18,666 bases of DNA from CAZVJA01 sp964626885 (GTDB lineage Bacteria; Planctomycetota; Planctomycetia; Planctomycetales; Planctomycetaceae), in contig CAZVJA010000097.1 in the NCBI GenBank assembly GCA_964626885.1, positions 1 to 18,666 of the forward strand, in the 5' to 3' direction. This document shows, piece by piece, positions 1 to 7,878 of this stretch. Numbering within the stretch: the first letter of the stretch is position 1; every line of letters starts with the position of its first letter. The position numbers and the translations under genes were made by a program. The notes beneath the pieces were generated by a model. It was not told where the DNA came from. It did not search any database and saw nothing but the letters and a program-made list of their open reading frames with translations.

Positions 1-590
1 AGCGGTCGGGGGTGCTGGCGATGTTCGGGAGTCTTGTGGCGATTGTGGCCTATCTGTGGTTCCGGTTTGATTACGTGACGTTCGGCTTGGCGACGATTAC
101 AGCTGTCGTGCATGACATCCTGTTGTGTCTGGGCATGATCGCGGTCGGCGCGTATCTCAGCCGCATCCCGGGAATCGGTTCGGCTCTCGGCTTGGAAGAC
201 TTCAAGATCAATATGGAAATCGTTGCCGCATTCATGACAATCGCGGGCTATTCGCTCAACGATACGATTGTCGTGTTCGACCGGCTGCGTGAGGTCCGCG
301 GTAAGAACCCCGCCCTGACGGCCGACATGATCAACCTGAGCCTGAACCAGACCCTGTCACGAACAATCCTCACGTCGTGGACGGTGTTCATGGTGGTTGT
401 GATTCTGTACGCGATGGGGGGAGAGGGGATCCACGGGTTTGCATATGTGTTGTTCGTCGGAATGATCACAGGCGTCTACAGCACCATCTACGTGGCTGCC
501 CCGGCACTCTTGTGGCTGATGAACCGTCCAGGGAGTGCGACGGGTCGCGCGACTTCGCTTGCCGAGGCCAAGGCGACCGCGACACCATAG
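1..590 (+). CDS. secF: Protein translocase subunit SecF / C-terminal part of SecDF (5' partial)
   Basis: This is the C-terminal membrane part of the SecDF export accessory complex, which uses proton motive force to help preprotein movement through SecYEG. The frame is open to the left window edge, so the gene starts outside the window; the GTG at 12 is internal. The visible part has several hydrophobic membrane segments. It carries the hallmark SecF stretch T-I-A-G-Y-S-L-N-D-T-I-V-V-F-D-R-L-R-E, followed by L-N-Q-T-L-S-R-T and T-S-W-T-V-F. A short polar Ala/Thr-rich tail ends at the TAG. Whether it is a separate secF or the end of a fused secDF cannot be told from here. The gene to its right is convergent, and I see no clear terminator in the 162 bases between them. 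Confidence 0.93.
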   Translation, partial: RSGVLAMFGSLVAIVAYLWFRFDYVTFGLATITAVVHDILLCLGMIAVGAYLSRIPGIGSALGLEDFKINMEIVAAFMTIAGYSLNDTIVVFDRLREVRGKNPALTADMINLSLNQTLSRTILTSWTVFMVVVILYAMGGEGIHGFAYVLFVGMITGVYSTIYVAAPALLWLMNRPGSATGRATSLAEAKATATP

Positions 591-752
591 GCTCGCGACT
601 CCATGAACCGACAACACCGACGAGCGGTGCATCGTTACTTGTCGTAAGAACATTGCCGCGAAGGGGCCAAGGACGGCAATACGCCCCTCGAGCGAGCTGA
701 CTTTTGGCAACGGTTGCGGTCCTTTGCTACTGCGGACGGTTGCCAGGGGCAG

Positions 753-1691
753 TTATTCCGGTTGCTCCCCGTCGCGGAGCGTCCGGATATTCTTGCTAAC
801 GACGCCATCTAGCAGCAGATTGGCAATCACCGGGCCGTCCGGCTTCATCGTCACCCAGACGAAGTGGTCGAATTCCCCTTTATCGAAGCCGCGGAGCTTG
901 GTGCTCCCTCCGGTCGTTGCCAGCATGTAATACTCCATGCCGTGACGGACATACTTGCCGTAGGTATGCCGATGCCCCGCGAAGACCGTGTACTTCCTCC
1001 CTTGGAGCACTTCCTCGATCGCCGTCCAGCCACATTCGGCGTGCGCCACGTCCGCGGGATAGGACCACGCCGGTTTGTGGAAGAAGATGAACGTCCAGCG
1101 CACGTCCTTATTTTCGGCGAGTGTCTTCGCGAACCATTGCTGCTGTTCGGCTGAGAAGCGGTAGGGATGCCGGTCGTCAGTCTTGCGGAAGCCGTCCTCG
1201 GTATTCAGCACGACAAACAGCACATTGCGATACACAAAGTGATAGTACGAGCGGCCGAACTTGCGTTTCCATTCGTCGCTCATCGGCCCGTTCGAGATAT
1301 CATGATTGCCCGGACAAAAGAAAAATGGCATCTGCAACTGGCTGACCTTCGACTCGAACTCGGACCATTCGAGCGCCCAGCGCCCGGGATCGGTGCTTCC
1401 CCCCTCGATCAGATCCCCGACCGAGACGACGAATTCCGGCTGCATCATGTTAATCCGCTCGACCGCGCGGGTGAAGATTCCGGGCCGATGCCCGCCGGTA
1501 CGATCGGTGACGATCGCGAACTGAAAATCCTCCGGCTTGTTGTTAACGTTCAGATTCGTCCACGGGTTCCGCGAACCGATTTCGATCTTCAACAACCCAT
1601 CCGATTGCGTGCTCGGAGCACCGGAAAGGGAATATGCGGCAGCGACAGCCACGACGAGGATTGCGGACACTGCGATGGCCAGACGTTTCAT
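753..1691 (-). CDS. Exported calcineurin-like metallophosphoesterase
   Basis: Predicted phosphoesterase of the calcineurin-like superfamily; substrate unknown. I chose the ATG at 1691 because a strong Shine-Dalgarno (GGAAGGAAAG) precedes it and it begins a typical signal peptide (M-K-R-L, then a hydrophobic Ala/Val/Ile run to about residue 23). An in-frame start further upstream would add 32 residues that spoil the signal. Of 312 residues, the metal-site blocks are D63-R-T-G-G, G92-D93-L-I-E-G, G128-N-H-D131, F-F-H-K-P and G-H-R-H. The first block has Thr where D-x-H is usual. The protein is probably periplasmic or lipid-facing. It lies 70 bases downstream of the dihydroorotase gene on the same strand and may be co-transcribed, but no functional link is evident. 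Confidence 0.88.
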   Translation of the reverse strand: MKRLAIAVSAILVVAVAAAYSLSGAPSTQSDGLLKIEIGSRNPWTNLNVNNKPEDFQFAIVTDRTGGHRPGIFTRAVERINMMQPEFVVSVGDLIEGGSTDPGRWALEWSEFESKVSQLQMPFFFCPGNHDISNGPMSDEWKRKFGRSYYHFVYRNVLFVVLNTEDGFRKTDDRHPYRFSAEQQQWFAKTLAENKDVRWTFIFFHKPAWSYPADVAHAECGWTAIEEVLQGRKYTVFAGHRHTYGKYVRHGMEYYMLATTGGSTKLRGFDKGEFDHFVWVTMKPDGPVIANLLLDGVVSKNIRTLRDGEQPE

Positions 1692-1761
1692 GAATCTTTC
1701 CTTCCCAACCGTCGAGAGGGCCTGTTTTGACGCACGCTGTTTCTGAAGCGGCGAGGCCACT

Positions 1762-2988
1762 TTAACGCAACCTCGCGCCATTGACAAACACCGCTTCCAC
1801 CGAACCGGGGAATTCCACTCCCTCGAACGGAGACCAGCCGCACTTCGTTTTCAGTTCCTCACGGCGAATCGTTATGGGACGCGCGAGATTCAGCACGGTG
1901 AGCGATGCGACATATCCCGCTTCGAGACGACCGAACTTCCGCGGTGAGGTGAACGGATTCACGAAATTACCGGGGTTTGTGCAGCAGACTTCGGCGATCC
2001 GCTGCGGCGTGAATTTCTGGTTTAGCAACAGCCAGGTGACGAAGGGACCGTAAGTATCAAGATGCGGCTGCCCGGAAATCCCCCTGGCTTTCTCGTCCAG
2101 CGTGTGCGGGGCATGATCGGTCGCGAGATAGTCCAATGTTCCGTCTCGGAGCGCTGCGAGCATCGCCCGGCGATCGTCGGGATGCCGCAACGGCGGGTTC
2201 ATCTGCATCCATCCGCGGTTCGTGTCGTTAATCTGCGAGTCATCGAAGTACAGATGATGCGGAGTCACTTCACAGGTCACGCGCAATCCTCGGCGGCGGG
2301 CCTCGCGGATCAGCGGCAATCCTTCCTGGACCGAATAATGACACAGCTTGCCGGTGAGGTCGTACTTCTCGATCATCTGGAGTGCAAATCGAGTGGCTGA
2401 GATTTCGCAGATGTGTGGGCGACGCCGCTCATGAGTCGGCTCCTGTTTGTGAGCATCGAGCAGTTCGGGATCCTCGCAGTGAAAACTGACGTTGCATCCC
2501 CGATAATGAGCCAGTGTCTCATCGAGATCCGCCAGCTTGCGAAAATACAACTCGCCGACGCTCGGACCCATATACGCCTTGTAAGGCACCTCGAACGACA
2601 GCGGCCGTGTTCCCGGGCCGATGCCGGCATACAACGTGACTTGAATCGGCACTTGCCGCGACGCCAGATGCATTTGTTTCGCTTCGTAACTGGCATCGTC
2701 AATGGGAGCGGCGGGGTTGTTCGGCATGTCAGCCACATGGACCACGCCCCCATGCACGGCCGCGGCTGAAACGGTCGTGAAGTCCTCCTTGTAGGTCTCT
2801 TCCCCGCTCACGTCGTCGCGGGCATGAATATGAATATCTCCCATTCCGGCGAAAATCAGGCAGTCGTCTCCAAACTCGAAATCCGCCCGCCCGAGTTGAG
2901 TGCCCACCGCCGCGATCCGGTCCCCCTCAATGCGAATCTGTCCCGCCCGAACACCTTCGGGACTGGCCAATTGACCGGCAACGATCAT
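1762..2988 (-). CDS. pyrC: Dihydroorotase (amidohydrolase superfamily)
   Basis: Cyclises N-carbamoyl-aspartate to dihydroorotate in de novo pyrimidine synthesis, in the cytoplasm. The 408-residue protein has the metal-binding D51-I-H53-I-H55-A-R57 motif after a short N-terminal beta domain. Further on come A-D-M-P-N-N, a P-Y-K-A-Y-M-G segment that fits the bridging (carboxylated) lysine, F-H-C-E-D-P-E, T-P-H-H-L-Y and A-T-D-H-A-P-H. These fit the dihydroorotase/allantoinase group. Dihydroorotase is preferred because of the H-A-R-D substrate motif and the P-N-N loop, but allantoinase or another cyclic amidohydrolase is not excluded. The start is the ATG at 2988; a TTG directly before it is an alternative. 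AGGAGA lies 9 bases upstream. The gene is divergent from the large hydrolase to its right. Confidence 0.85.
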   Translation of the reverse strand: MIVAGQLASPEGVRAGQIRIEGDRIAAVGTQLGRADFEFGDDCLIFAGMGDIHIHARDDVSGEETYKEDFTTVSAAAVHGGVVHVADMPNNPAAPIDDASYEAKQMHLASRQVPIQVTLYAGIGPGTRPLSFEVPYKAYMGPSVGELYFRKLADLDETLAHYRGCNVSFHCEDPELLDAHKQEPTHERRRPHICEISATRFALQMIEKYDLTGKLCHYSVQEGLPLIREARRRGLRVTCEVTPHHLYFDDSQINDTNRGWMQMNPPLRHPDDRRAMLAALRDGTLDYLATDHAPHTLDEKARGISGQPHLDTYGPFVTWLLLNQKFTPQRIAEVCCTNPGNFVNPFTSPRKFGRLEAGYVASLTVLNLARPITIRREELKTKCGWSPFEGVEFPGSVEAVFVNGARLR

Positions 2989-3182
2989 CAATCAAGTTCT
3001 CCTATGTGCAAGTTGGACTGACGCCGAGGAGGAATCGTCAGGTCGTTGCATTCCATGGAATTCCCGCTTACGCTGGGAACTGGCTTTGGAACGGGGAGTA
3101 CCGCATCCGGCCTCACGCCTGAATTTTACCGCACAAGATTTGTTTTCTCACCCGAACACACCCTCCACGCACGAGAATTCCC

Positions 3183-5345
3183 ATGCAGCGCATCTGGTTT
3201 GGCATCTCAATGGTTCTTTCCACGTTCGTGTTCCAGTCGGTCCTGGTGGCCGCCGATGTCGGCCGTGATCCCTCGCGCGTGTATGAGCCGGGGCAACTTC
3301 CTAAAGGGAAACTGCTCGGAGCCATACGGACACTGAATGACAAGTATCATCCCTGGAAGCCGGCCGAGACAAAAGAGGCCTGGGAGGCACAGGCCCGCGC
3401 GATCCGCGAGCAGGTACTCGTCAGCACCGGCTTATGGCCCATGCCGCCGAAAGCGGAACTCAAACCGGTCATTCACGGAAAGATCGACCGTGGAGAGTAC
3501 ACGATTGAAAAAGTCTATTTCGCGAGCCATCCGGGCCATTACGTGACCGGCAATCTTTATCGCCCCACCAAGAAAGTTGACGGCAAACGCCCAGGCGTCC
3601 TTTGTCCGCACGGGCACTGGGCCAACGGCCGTTTCTACGACGCGGGGGAGGAGAACGGCCGTAAGCAGATCGACAGCGGCGCGGAACGGGACATGTCGGG
3701 CGGACGGTATCCGGTGCAGGCCCGCATGGCGCAACTGGCACGCATGGGATGCGTCGTCTTCCACTACGACATGGTCGGAATGGCTGATAGCAAGCAAATC
3801 GGCCATAGCGCCGGGTTTCGCGATGCCGAAGCCGGGCTGCGGCTCCAAAATTTTCTCGGACTGCAAACTTTCAACTCAATTCGCGCGCTCGATTTTCTGA
3901 TGTCGCTGCCGGAGGTCGATCCTGAACGGATCGGCGTCACCGGTTCCAGCGGCGGCGGCACGCAAACCTTTATGCTCTGTGCGATTGACCCTCGGCCGAA
4001 AGTCGCCTTTCCCGCTGTGATGGTCTCGACCGCGATGCAAGGGGGTTGTATCTGCGAGAACGCTGAATTGCTGCGAATTGGCATCAATAATGTCGCGATC
4101 GCGGCCCTCTTTGCTCCCAAGCCGATGGCCATGAGCGGCGCGGATGATTGGACGATCGATTTCGAGACGAAGGGGCTTCCCGAACTAAAACAGGTCTATG
4201 GGTTGTATGGTCAGGCCGACCTGGTCCAGGGGAAAGTCTTTCCGCAGTTCGGCCACAATTATAACCGCGTCGCGCGTGAGATGATGTACAACTGGTTCAA
4301 CGCGCACCTCAACCTCGGCTACACCACACCAATCAGCGAAGAGGATTTCTGGCCTGTTGATCCGAAGGATCTCAGCGTCTTCGACGCGGATCATAGATTG
4401 CCCGAAGATGCCGTGCCCGCCGAGGGATTGCGGGAATATCTGACGGAAGTCTCGGCGAAGGAATACGAATCGCTCATTCCAGCGAATAAGGAGCAGGCTG
4501 CCGAATACCACCGCGTGGTAGGGACGGCGGCCCGTGTGATGCTGGACGACGGAGTTCCTCCGGAAGACGATCTGATCGCCGATGGGAAGAACGAATTGTT
4601 GGATGGAGTTCACCTCGCCAAGGGATATGCGGGGAGGCGCAGTGCGAAGGAACGTTGCCTCTTCGTCGGCTTGACGCCAGAGAAATTCACGGGTGATGTC
4701 GTGCTCTGGATCGATCCACGTGGCAAGCAGGCCCTCTTCGGCGACGATGGCAAGCCGACATCCGCCGTGCAGCGGCTGCTCAATGCCGGCAAGGGAGTCT
4801 TCTCCGCCGACGTGCATCTGGCCGGCGAATTCGTCGACGGGAGCGATGCTGCGACGCGCATGAAAGTGAACAAGGATTATCAGGGTTATACTTATGGCTA
4901 CAATCGGACCGTAATCGCCGAGCGCGTTCGCGATATTCTGACGACTTTGGCGGTGATCAACCAATCCCGTAAGGAGCGGAGCGTGACTTCCATCACTCTT
5001 GTCGGAACGGGAGACGCCGGTCCCTGGGTGATGCTTGCAGCGGGTCTGGCGGGAGAACGGGTCAAGCAAACGATTGCCGATGCGCGCGGGTTCAGTTTCT
5101 CGAAGCTGACCGCGACGGACGATCCCATGTATCTGCCGGGGTCTCTCAAATACGGGGGGCTTCCAGGGCTCACGGCACTTGCGGCGCCAAACACGCTCAC
5201 CGTGGCTGGAATGAAGGGCATTTCGGAAACGGAGCGTAAACCGCTGCTGGCCGTCTATAAGGCCGGGGGTGGGCAACTGACGATCGAGGATGAGCCGCTA
5301 ACTCCGGAGAAGATCGTGGACCGCATCCTGCAGTCCTCGAATTGA
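3183..5345 (+). CDS. Large exported alpha/beta hydrolase, acetylxylan-esterase-like
   Basis: Predicted secreted or periplasmic esterase of 720 residues. Residues 1-24 form a signal peptide ending around V-L-V-A-A, with no lipobox Cys. The first half is an alpha/beta hydrolase of the acetylxylan esterase/dienelactone hydrolase kind. It has P-H-G-H-W, a nucleophile elbow G254-S-S256-G-G-G, acidic D321-D322 in S-G-A-D-D-W, and H358 in F-G-H-N-Y-N, giving a plausible Ser-Asp-His triad. Two nearby cysteines lie in G-G-C-I-C-E. The second half (about 450-720) is unlike usual single-domain esterases. It appears to be a degenerate second hydrolase-like domain with V-G-T-G-D611-A-G in the elbow position. 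The substrate is unknown; deacylation of plant or algal polysaccharides is a reasonable guess for this phylum. Only a weak ribosome-binding site precedes the ATG. Confidence 0.85.
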   Translation: MQRIWFGISMVLSTFVFQSVLVAADVGRDPSRVYEPGQLPKGKLLGAIRTLNDKYHPWKPAETKEAWEAQARAIREQVLVSTGLWPMPPKAELKPVIHGKIDRGEYTIEKVYFASHPGHYVTGNLYRPTKKVDGKRPGVLCPHGHWANGRFYDAGEENGRKQIDSGAERDMSGGRYPVQARMAQLARMGCVVFHYDMVGMADSKQIGHSAGFRDAEAGLRLQNFLGLQTFNSIRALDFLMSLPEVDPERIGVTGSSGGGTQTFMLCAIDPRPKVAFPAVMVSTAMQGGCICENAELLRIGINNVAIAALFAPKPMAMSGADDWTIDFETKGLPELKQVYGLYGQADLVQGKVFPQFGHNYNRVAREMMYNWFNAHLNLGYTTPISEEDFWPVDPKDLSVFDADHRLPEDAVPAEGLREYLTEVSAKEYESLIPANKEQAAEYHRVVGTAARVMLDDGVPPEDDLIADGKNELLDGVHLAKGYAGRRSAKERCLFVGLTPEKFTGDVVLWIDPRGKQALFGDDGKPTSAVQRLLNAGKGVFSADVHLAGEFVDGSDAATRMKVNKDYQGYTYGYNRTVIAERVRDILTTLAVINQSRKERSVTSITLVGTGDAGPWVMLAAGLAGERVKQTIADARGFSFSKLTATDDPMYLPGSLKYGGLPGLTALAAPNTLTVAGMKGISETERKPLLAVYKAGGGQLTIEDEPLTPEKIVDRILQSSN

Positions 5346-5401
5346 ACGGAGAACGAAACGTCATTAGCTGGGAGGCAGCGCCCCTTTCACAGCGCGCAGA
5401 A

Positions 5402-5429
5402 AAACCCACCGATTGCCGTCGGTGGGTTT
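5402..5429. terminator. Bidirectional intrinsic terminator between convergent genes
   Basis: A perfect 11-bp inverted repeat (left arm 5402-5412, right arm 5419-5429) with a 6-base loop lies between the esterase stop at 5345 and the minus-strand stop at 5463. On the minus strand the stem runs into five T (the A-run at 5400-5404), a good U-tract. On the plus strand the stem itself ends in TTT, so termination there should be weaker. The position between two convergent genes supports a shared terminator. Confidence 0.8.
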
Positions 5430-5462
5430 GAAGTCGAGTTCTCTAAGTTGTTGTGTCGGTCG

Positions 5463-5786
5463 TTACCACCCGAGCGACATGTTGGTCTCGATCGCCCGCT
5501 GCGCCTCATGTAAGTCAGCGCCGGTATCAAGCATGTAGAGGCGGATTGCGTGGACCTTATCCCCCTTCGCACGGGAGAGGCAATCCCGCGCGATATCGTT
5601 CGGTTCGGTGGTCCCTTTGACACCGAGCATCCCTTTCGAGATGACCCAGATGTCGCGGGGCCGTTTCGTGAGGCGAACGATGTCTTCTTCCGGGTAATGC
5701 TCCGCGGCGATTCGCTCGGCGTCGGCCTGGGAATCCGCCCAACCGATCATAATGTGTTGATTCGTCTCGATTTCATACAAAGCCAT
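5463..5786 (-). CDS. Small conserved-looking protein with an L7/L12-like C-terminal motif
   Basis: A 107-residue soluble protein with no signal peptide or membrane segment; I do not recognise a named family. The N-terminal half (residues 1-45) reads like a small alpha/beta fold with acidic patches. The middle has R-P-R-D-I-W-V-I-S-K-G. Near the C-terminus, K-V-H-A-I-R-L-Y followed by D-T-G-A-D-L-H-E-A-Q-R-A-I-E matches the spacing of the helix-turn-helix of the ribosomal L7/L12 C-terminal domain (K-V-x-x-I-K, then T-G-L-G-L-K-E-A-K). This suggests a small protein-protein interaction module, not a ribosomal protein. The start is supported by GAGG 7 bases upstream of the ATG. It is flanked by a 5' leader hairpin and a 3' terminator, so it is probably transcribed alone. 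Confidence 0.72.
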   Translation of the reverse strand: MALYEIETNQHIMIGWADSQADAERIAAEHYPEEDIVRLTKRPRDIWVISKGMLGVKGTTEPNDIARDCLSRAKGDKVHAIRLYMLDTGADLHEAQRAIETNMSLGW

Positions 5787-5804
5787 GGTCTGACCTCATC
5801 TTCG

Positions 5805-5824
5805 TTTCGGGAGTACCCCCGAAA
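5805..5824 (-). promoter_or_regulatory. Leader hairpin upstream of the small L7/L12-like gene
   Basis: A perfect 7-bp inverted repeat (5805-5811 with 5818-5824, loop of 6) ends 18 bases before the ATG at 5786, just upstream of its ribosome-binding site. There is no T-run after it on the minus strand, so it is more likely a leader structure than a terminator. A regulatory role is inference only. Confidence 0.35.
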
Positions 5825-5878
5825 ATAAAAACCTGCGGTTCCGTGCCGAATTATGTGGCAACCCGGTCCGGGCATCCG

Positions 5879-5884
5879 ATTATA
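5879..5884 (-). promoter_or_regulatory. Possible -10 box for the small L7/L12-like gene
   Basis: The minus strand reads TATAAT exactly here, about 93 bases upstream of the ATG at 5786. The best -35 candidate at 17 bases (TGGAGG) is poor, so this is a suggestion only. Confidence 0.3.
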
Positions 5885-6032
5885 GCCAGCGATCCGGATT
5901 GCCTCCATCGAAGAAAGGGAACCGATTTCGTCAATCGCCTCGCGGGTATCATAGTTTGGCCAGCCGGTTCCGCGCCGAGAAGAATAGGAGATTCTTCCTG
6001 GGACGGCAACTCATGAACCCCTTTCGGAGCCT

Positions 6033-6713
6033 TCAAGTACTTTCGGCCTTCTCCTCCGCGGCACTTCGCCGCAGGTAAAAAGGCTCCAGCGTCATGCAGT
6101 CCGCGAGTTGGTCCCGTTCGGCCAGCCGTAGCCCGATCCGTGCGATTGTCGAGGCGGAAGGAGTCCAGCACTCCCTCTCGAGTACCCGGCAACGACCATC
6201 GAGCGGTGTTGGGAGTCTTTCGATTCCCGCACCAGTTATGACATCGGAAGCAGCACGAGCCTGAGACCACTGAGAGGCTTCGACAATTGCGATGTTCCCT
6301 TCTCGCTGCCAGATTCCCGTCGGCTGCCGGCAGTAAAAACCGACAAACAGCCCGCCACGCTGCGCGTCCCCGACAACGAAAACTTTCTCGACGTCCGTGG
6401 GAGAGTTAGCAGCGATTGCCTCGAAGGTGTCGACAGCCGCCAGTTTTGCGCCGGTGACGTAGGCGAAGGTTTTCGCACTCACCAAACCCACACGCAACCC
6501 GGTAAAACTCCCCGGGCCGATGCTCACGGCAAACAGATCGCAATCATGGATCGATACCTGAAAGTCGTTCAGCAAACTCCCGATTTCGGCGACAAGCGTC
6601 TGTGCGTGCCTTCGTCCGGTGTCGGTCAGTGAACGTTCGGCGAGTATGTTGCCATTTTGTGCGAGGGCAATCATCGCCGACTTGCCGGAAGTCTCGATCG
6701 CTAGCGTCAACAT
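6033..6713 (-). CDS. tsaB: tRNA threonylcarbamoyladenosine biosynthesis protein TsaB
   Basis: TsaB partners TsaD (and TsaE) in making the t6A modification at position 37 of ANN-decoding tRNAs, in the cytoplasm. It has an ASKHA-type fold but is not itself the catalyst. The 226-residue frame begins M-L-T-L-A-I-E-T-S, the usual family start, and contains the diagnostic S-I-G-P-G-S-F-T-G-L-R-V-G segment. I chose the ATG at 6713 for this reason; an upstream in-frame ATG at 6779 would add 22 residues not typical of the family. Neither start has a good Shine-Dalgarno. The length fits the family (about 220-240). It lies 109 bases downstream of a zinc-ribbon protein gene on the same strand. Confidence 0.92.
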   Translation of the reverse strand: MLTLAIETSGKSAMIALAQNGNILAERSLTDTGRRHAQTLVAEIGSLLNDFQVSIHDCDLFAVSIGPGSFTGLRVGLVSAKTFAYVTGAKLAAVDTFEAIAANSPTDVEKVFVVGDAQRGGLFVGFYCRQPTGIWQREGNIAIVEASQWSQARAASDVITGAGIERLPTPLDGRCRVLERECWTPSASTIARIGLRLAERDQLADCMTLEPFYLRRSAAEEKAEST

Positions 6714-6822
6714 GCCCGATTCTGTGCTTCGAATGCCGTCTATCGCAAGTCGTGGGAAGGAATCACGCCATGCACTCATCAGCGGACAAGTGTCTGGCCG
6801 ATGACTGGCGGTGGACTACCGA

Positions 6823-7128
6823 TTAGTCCCATTCTCTTCCCGAGGGGGCACGCCGAAACGTGTGGCCACATTCGCATGTCGTTCGACGAATGTGGATTTG
6901 CGCGGAACAAGCTGGGCACAACTTATGCCAGGCCTTCAATTCCGAGGTTTCAACGATTGTTTTGCGAGACTTATCAGATTTCTTGGTTCGTTTAAGTCGG
7001 CGTGCGTCGGCATCAACAACAGCACATTGGGGATGAACCCCCGCATGTGAATACGAGACTTCGCCGCAGACCGGACAGTGCTTGCGCACGGGAGCCGGAA
7101 ACATCAGAAGTGGTTTTTTGGCGGGCAT
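6823..7128 (-). CDS. Small double zinc-ribbon protein of unknown function
   Basis: About 101 residues from the ATG at 7128; in-frame starts at 7161 and 7239 are possible, and none has a convincing ribosome-binding site. Two cysteine clusters are visible. The first is H-C-P-V-C-G followed later by H-P-Q-C. The second is C-P-A-C followed by T-C-E-C-G-H-T-F near the C-terminus. Both look like treble-clef or zinc-ribbon metal sites. Between them is a Lys/Arg-rich stretch (R-R-L-K-R-T-K-K-S-D-K-S-R-K) that could contact nucleic acid. No named family is recognised. The dense, correctly spaced Cys pairs make a real gene likely. Confidence 0.65.
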   Translation of the reverse strand: MPAKKPLLMFPAPVRKHCPVCGEVSYSHAGVHPQCAVVDADARRLKRTKKSDKSRKTIVETSELKAWHKLCPACSAQIHIRRTTCECGHTFRRAPSGREWD

Positions 7129-7878
7129 GATGTGTCGCCGTGTTGCGAGAACTGAAGCCATCCGGAACACAATGCTTTCCGTAAGCTTCGAGGAATTGTG
7201 GCTGGTCCCCTTCAGAACCAGATCGCAACGATCGGTCAAAGCACGGCCATATCCCTCAGGAGGTGGAAGCGTTTTGCCGCTTCGACCCCGAACCGGCCGA
7301 CTCGTTATCCCCCCACGAAAAGCTCTAAGGACAACATTTCCAGGGGGGAGAAGTGAGGGAGAGGATAAATACAGAGGCCATGAATGATCGGTTTGCCGCT
7401 GTAATTCCTCCCCTACTCAAAGCGAAAGTTGTGTCCCCATTGTACCTTGCGCCGATGCTGGCGTCTACGAGCAGCCGTTTTTTGCGCGGCATGCCAGTTT
7501 TCAGATAATGGTCAAAATCGCCGGAAACCCAGTTACATTCTGAGGTTGGGCGATTACAATTCTTTGTTGCCGGATCAGCATGTGCGGAACCGGCGGGAAG
7601 ATGACGAACGCTCCGTGACACCTCGCATCACCAGGTCTTGGTTCATCCGTTTCGAGTTACGAGCTCTGACTGTATTCCAGGATCGGCGAACGTATGTTCT
7701 TCGGTGGGCAAAAGCATCTTTCATCAACGCAGGGCTGAATTTTCTGTCGGGAGGAAAAGTCAGCCGGGCGATTGACGGAGATGCGGGATTGGGTTCGCCG
7801 TTTGTCTTCCAAGCCGTTTAAGCGGCGGCAGTTTTCACAAAGTTTGATGAGTCCGTACGAGACTCGCAAAGGATGAAC
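7129..7878. other. Long gene-free stretch between divergent genes
   Basis: About 750 bases separate the zinc-ribbon gene (minus) from the RRM gene (plus). Open frames exist on both strands (7429-7821 plus, 7325-7621 minus). Their translations are rich in Arg, Cys and Ser without domain motifs, and I do not consider them genes. No tRNA, repeat array or strong promoter was recognised. A short near-palindrome, GCCGTTTAAGCGGC, lies at 7813-7826, upstream of the RRM gene. The stretch may hold a long 5' leader or a small RNA, but nothing proves it. Confidence 0.4.

Noticed and set aside
591..752. Possible terminator between secF and the metallophosphoesterase gene
   Set aside because: Short inverted repeats are present (GGGGC with GCCCC; GGCAAC with GTTGCC), but the loops are long, the stems interrupted and no T-run follows.
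4185..5276. Long open frame (363 codons) on the minus strand
   Set aside because: It lies wholly inside the exported hydrolase gene, which has clear motifs and a signal peptide. The antisense translation has no recognisable domain and is typical of a GC-rich shadow frame.
5979..5997. 7-bp AT-rich inverted repeat downstream of tsaB (GAAGAAT with ATTCTTC)
   Set aside because: The stem is perfect but AT-rich and has no T-run after it on the minus strand, so it is not a convincing terminator.
7325..7621. Open frame (98 codons) on the minus strand in the gene-free stretch
   Set aside because: The inner M-P-R-K-K start looked tempting, but the rest has no secondary-structure pattern or motif and no ribosome-binding site.
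7429..7821. Open frame (130 codons) on the plus strand in the gene-free stretch
   Set aside because: There is no ribosome-binding site or domain, and the Arg/Cys-rich composition is unlike neighbouring genes. It is kept only as part of the intergenic note.
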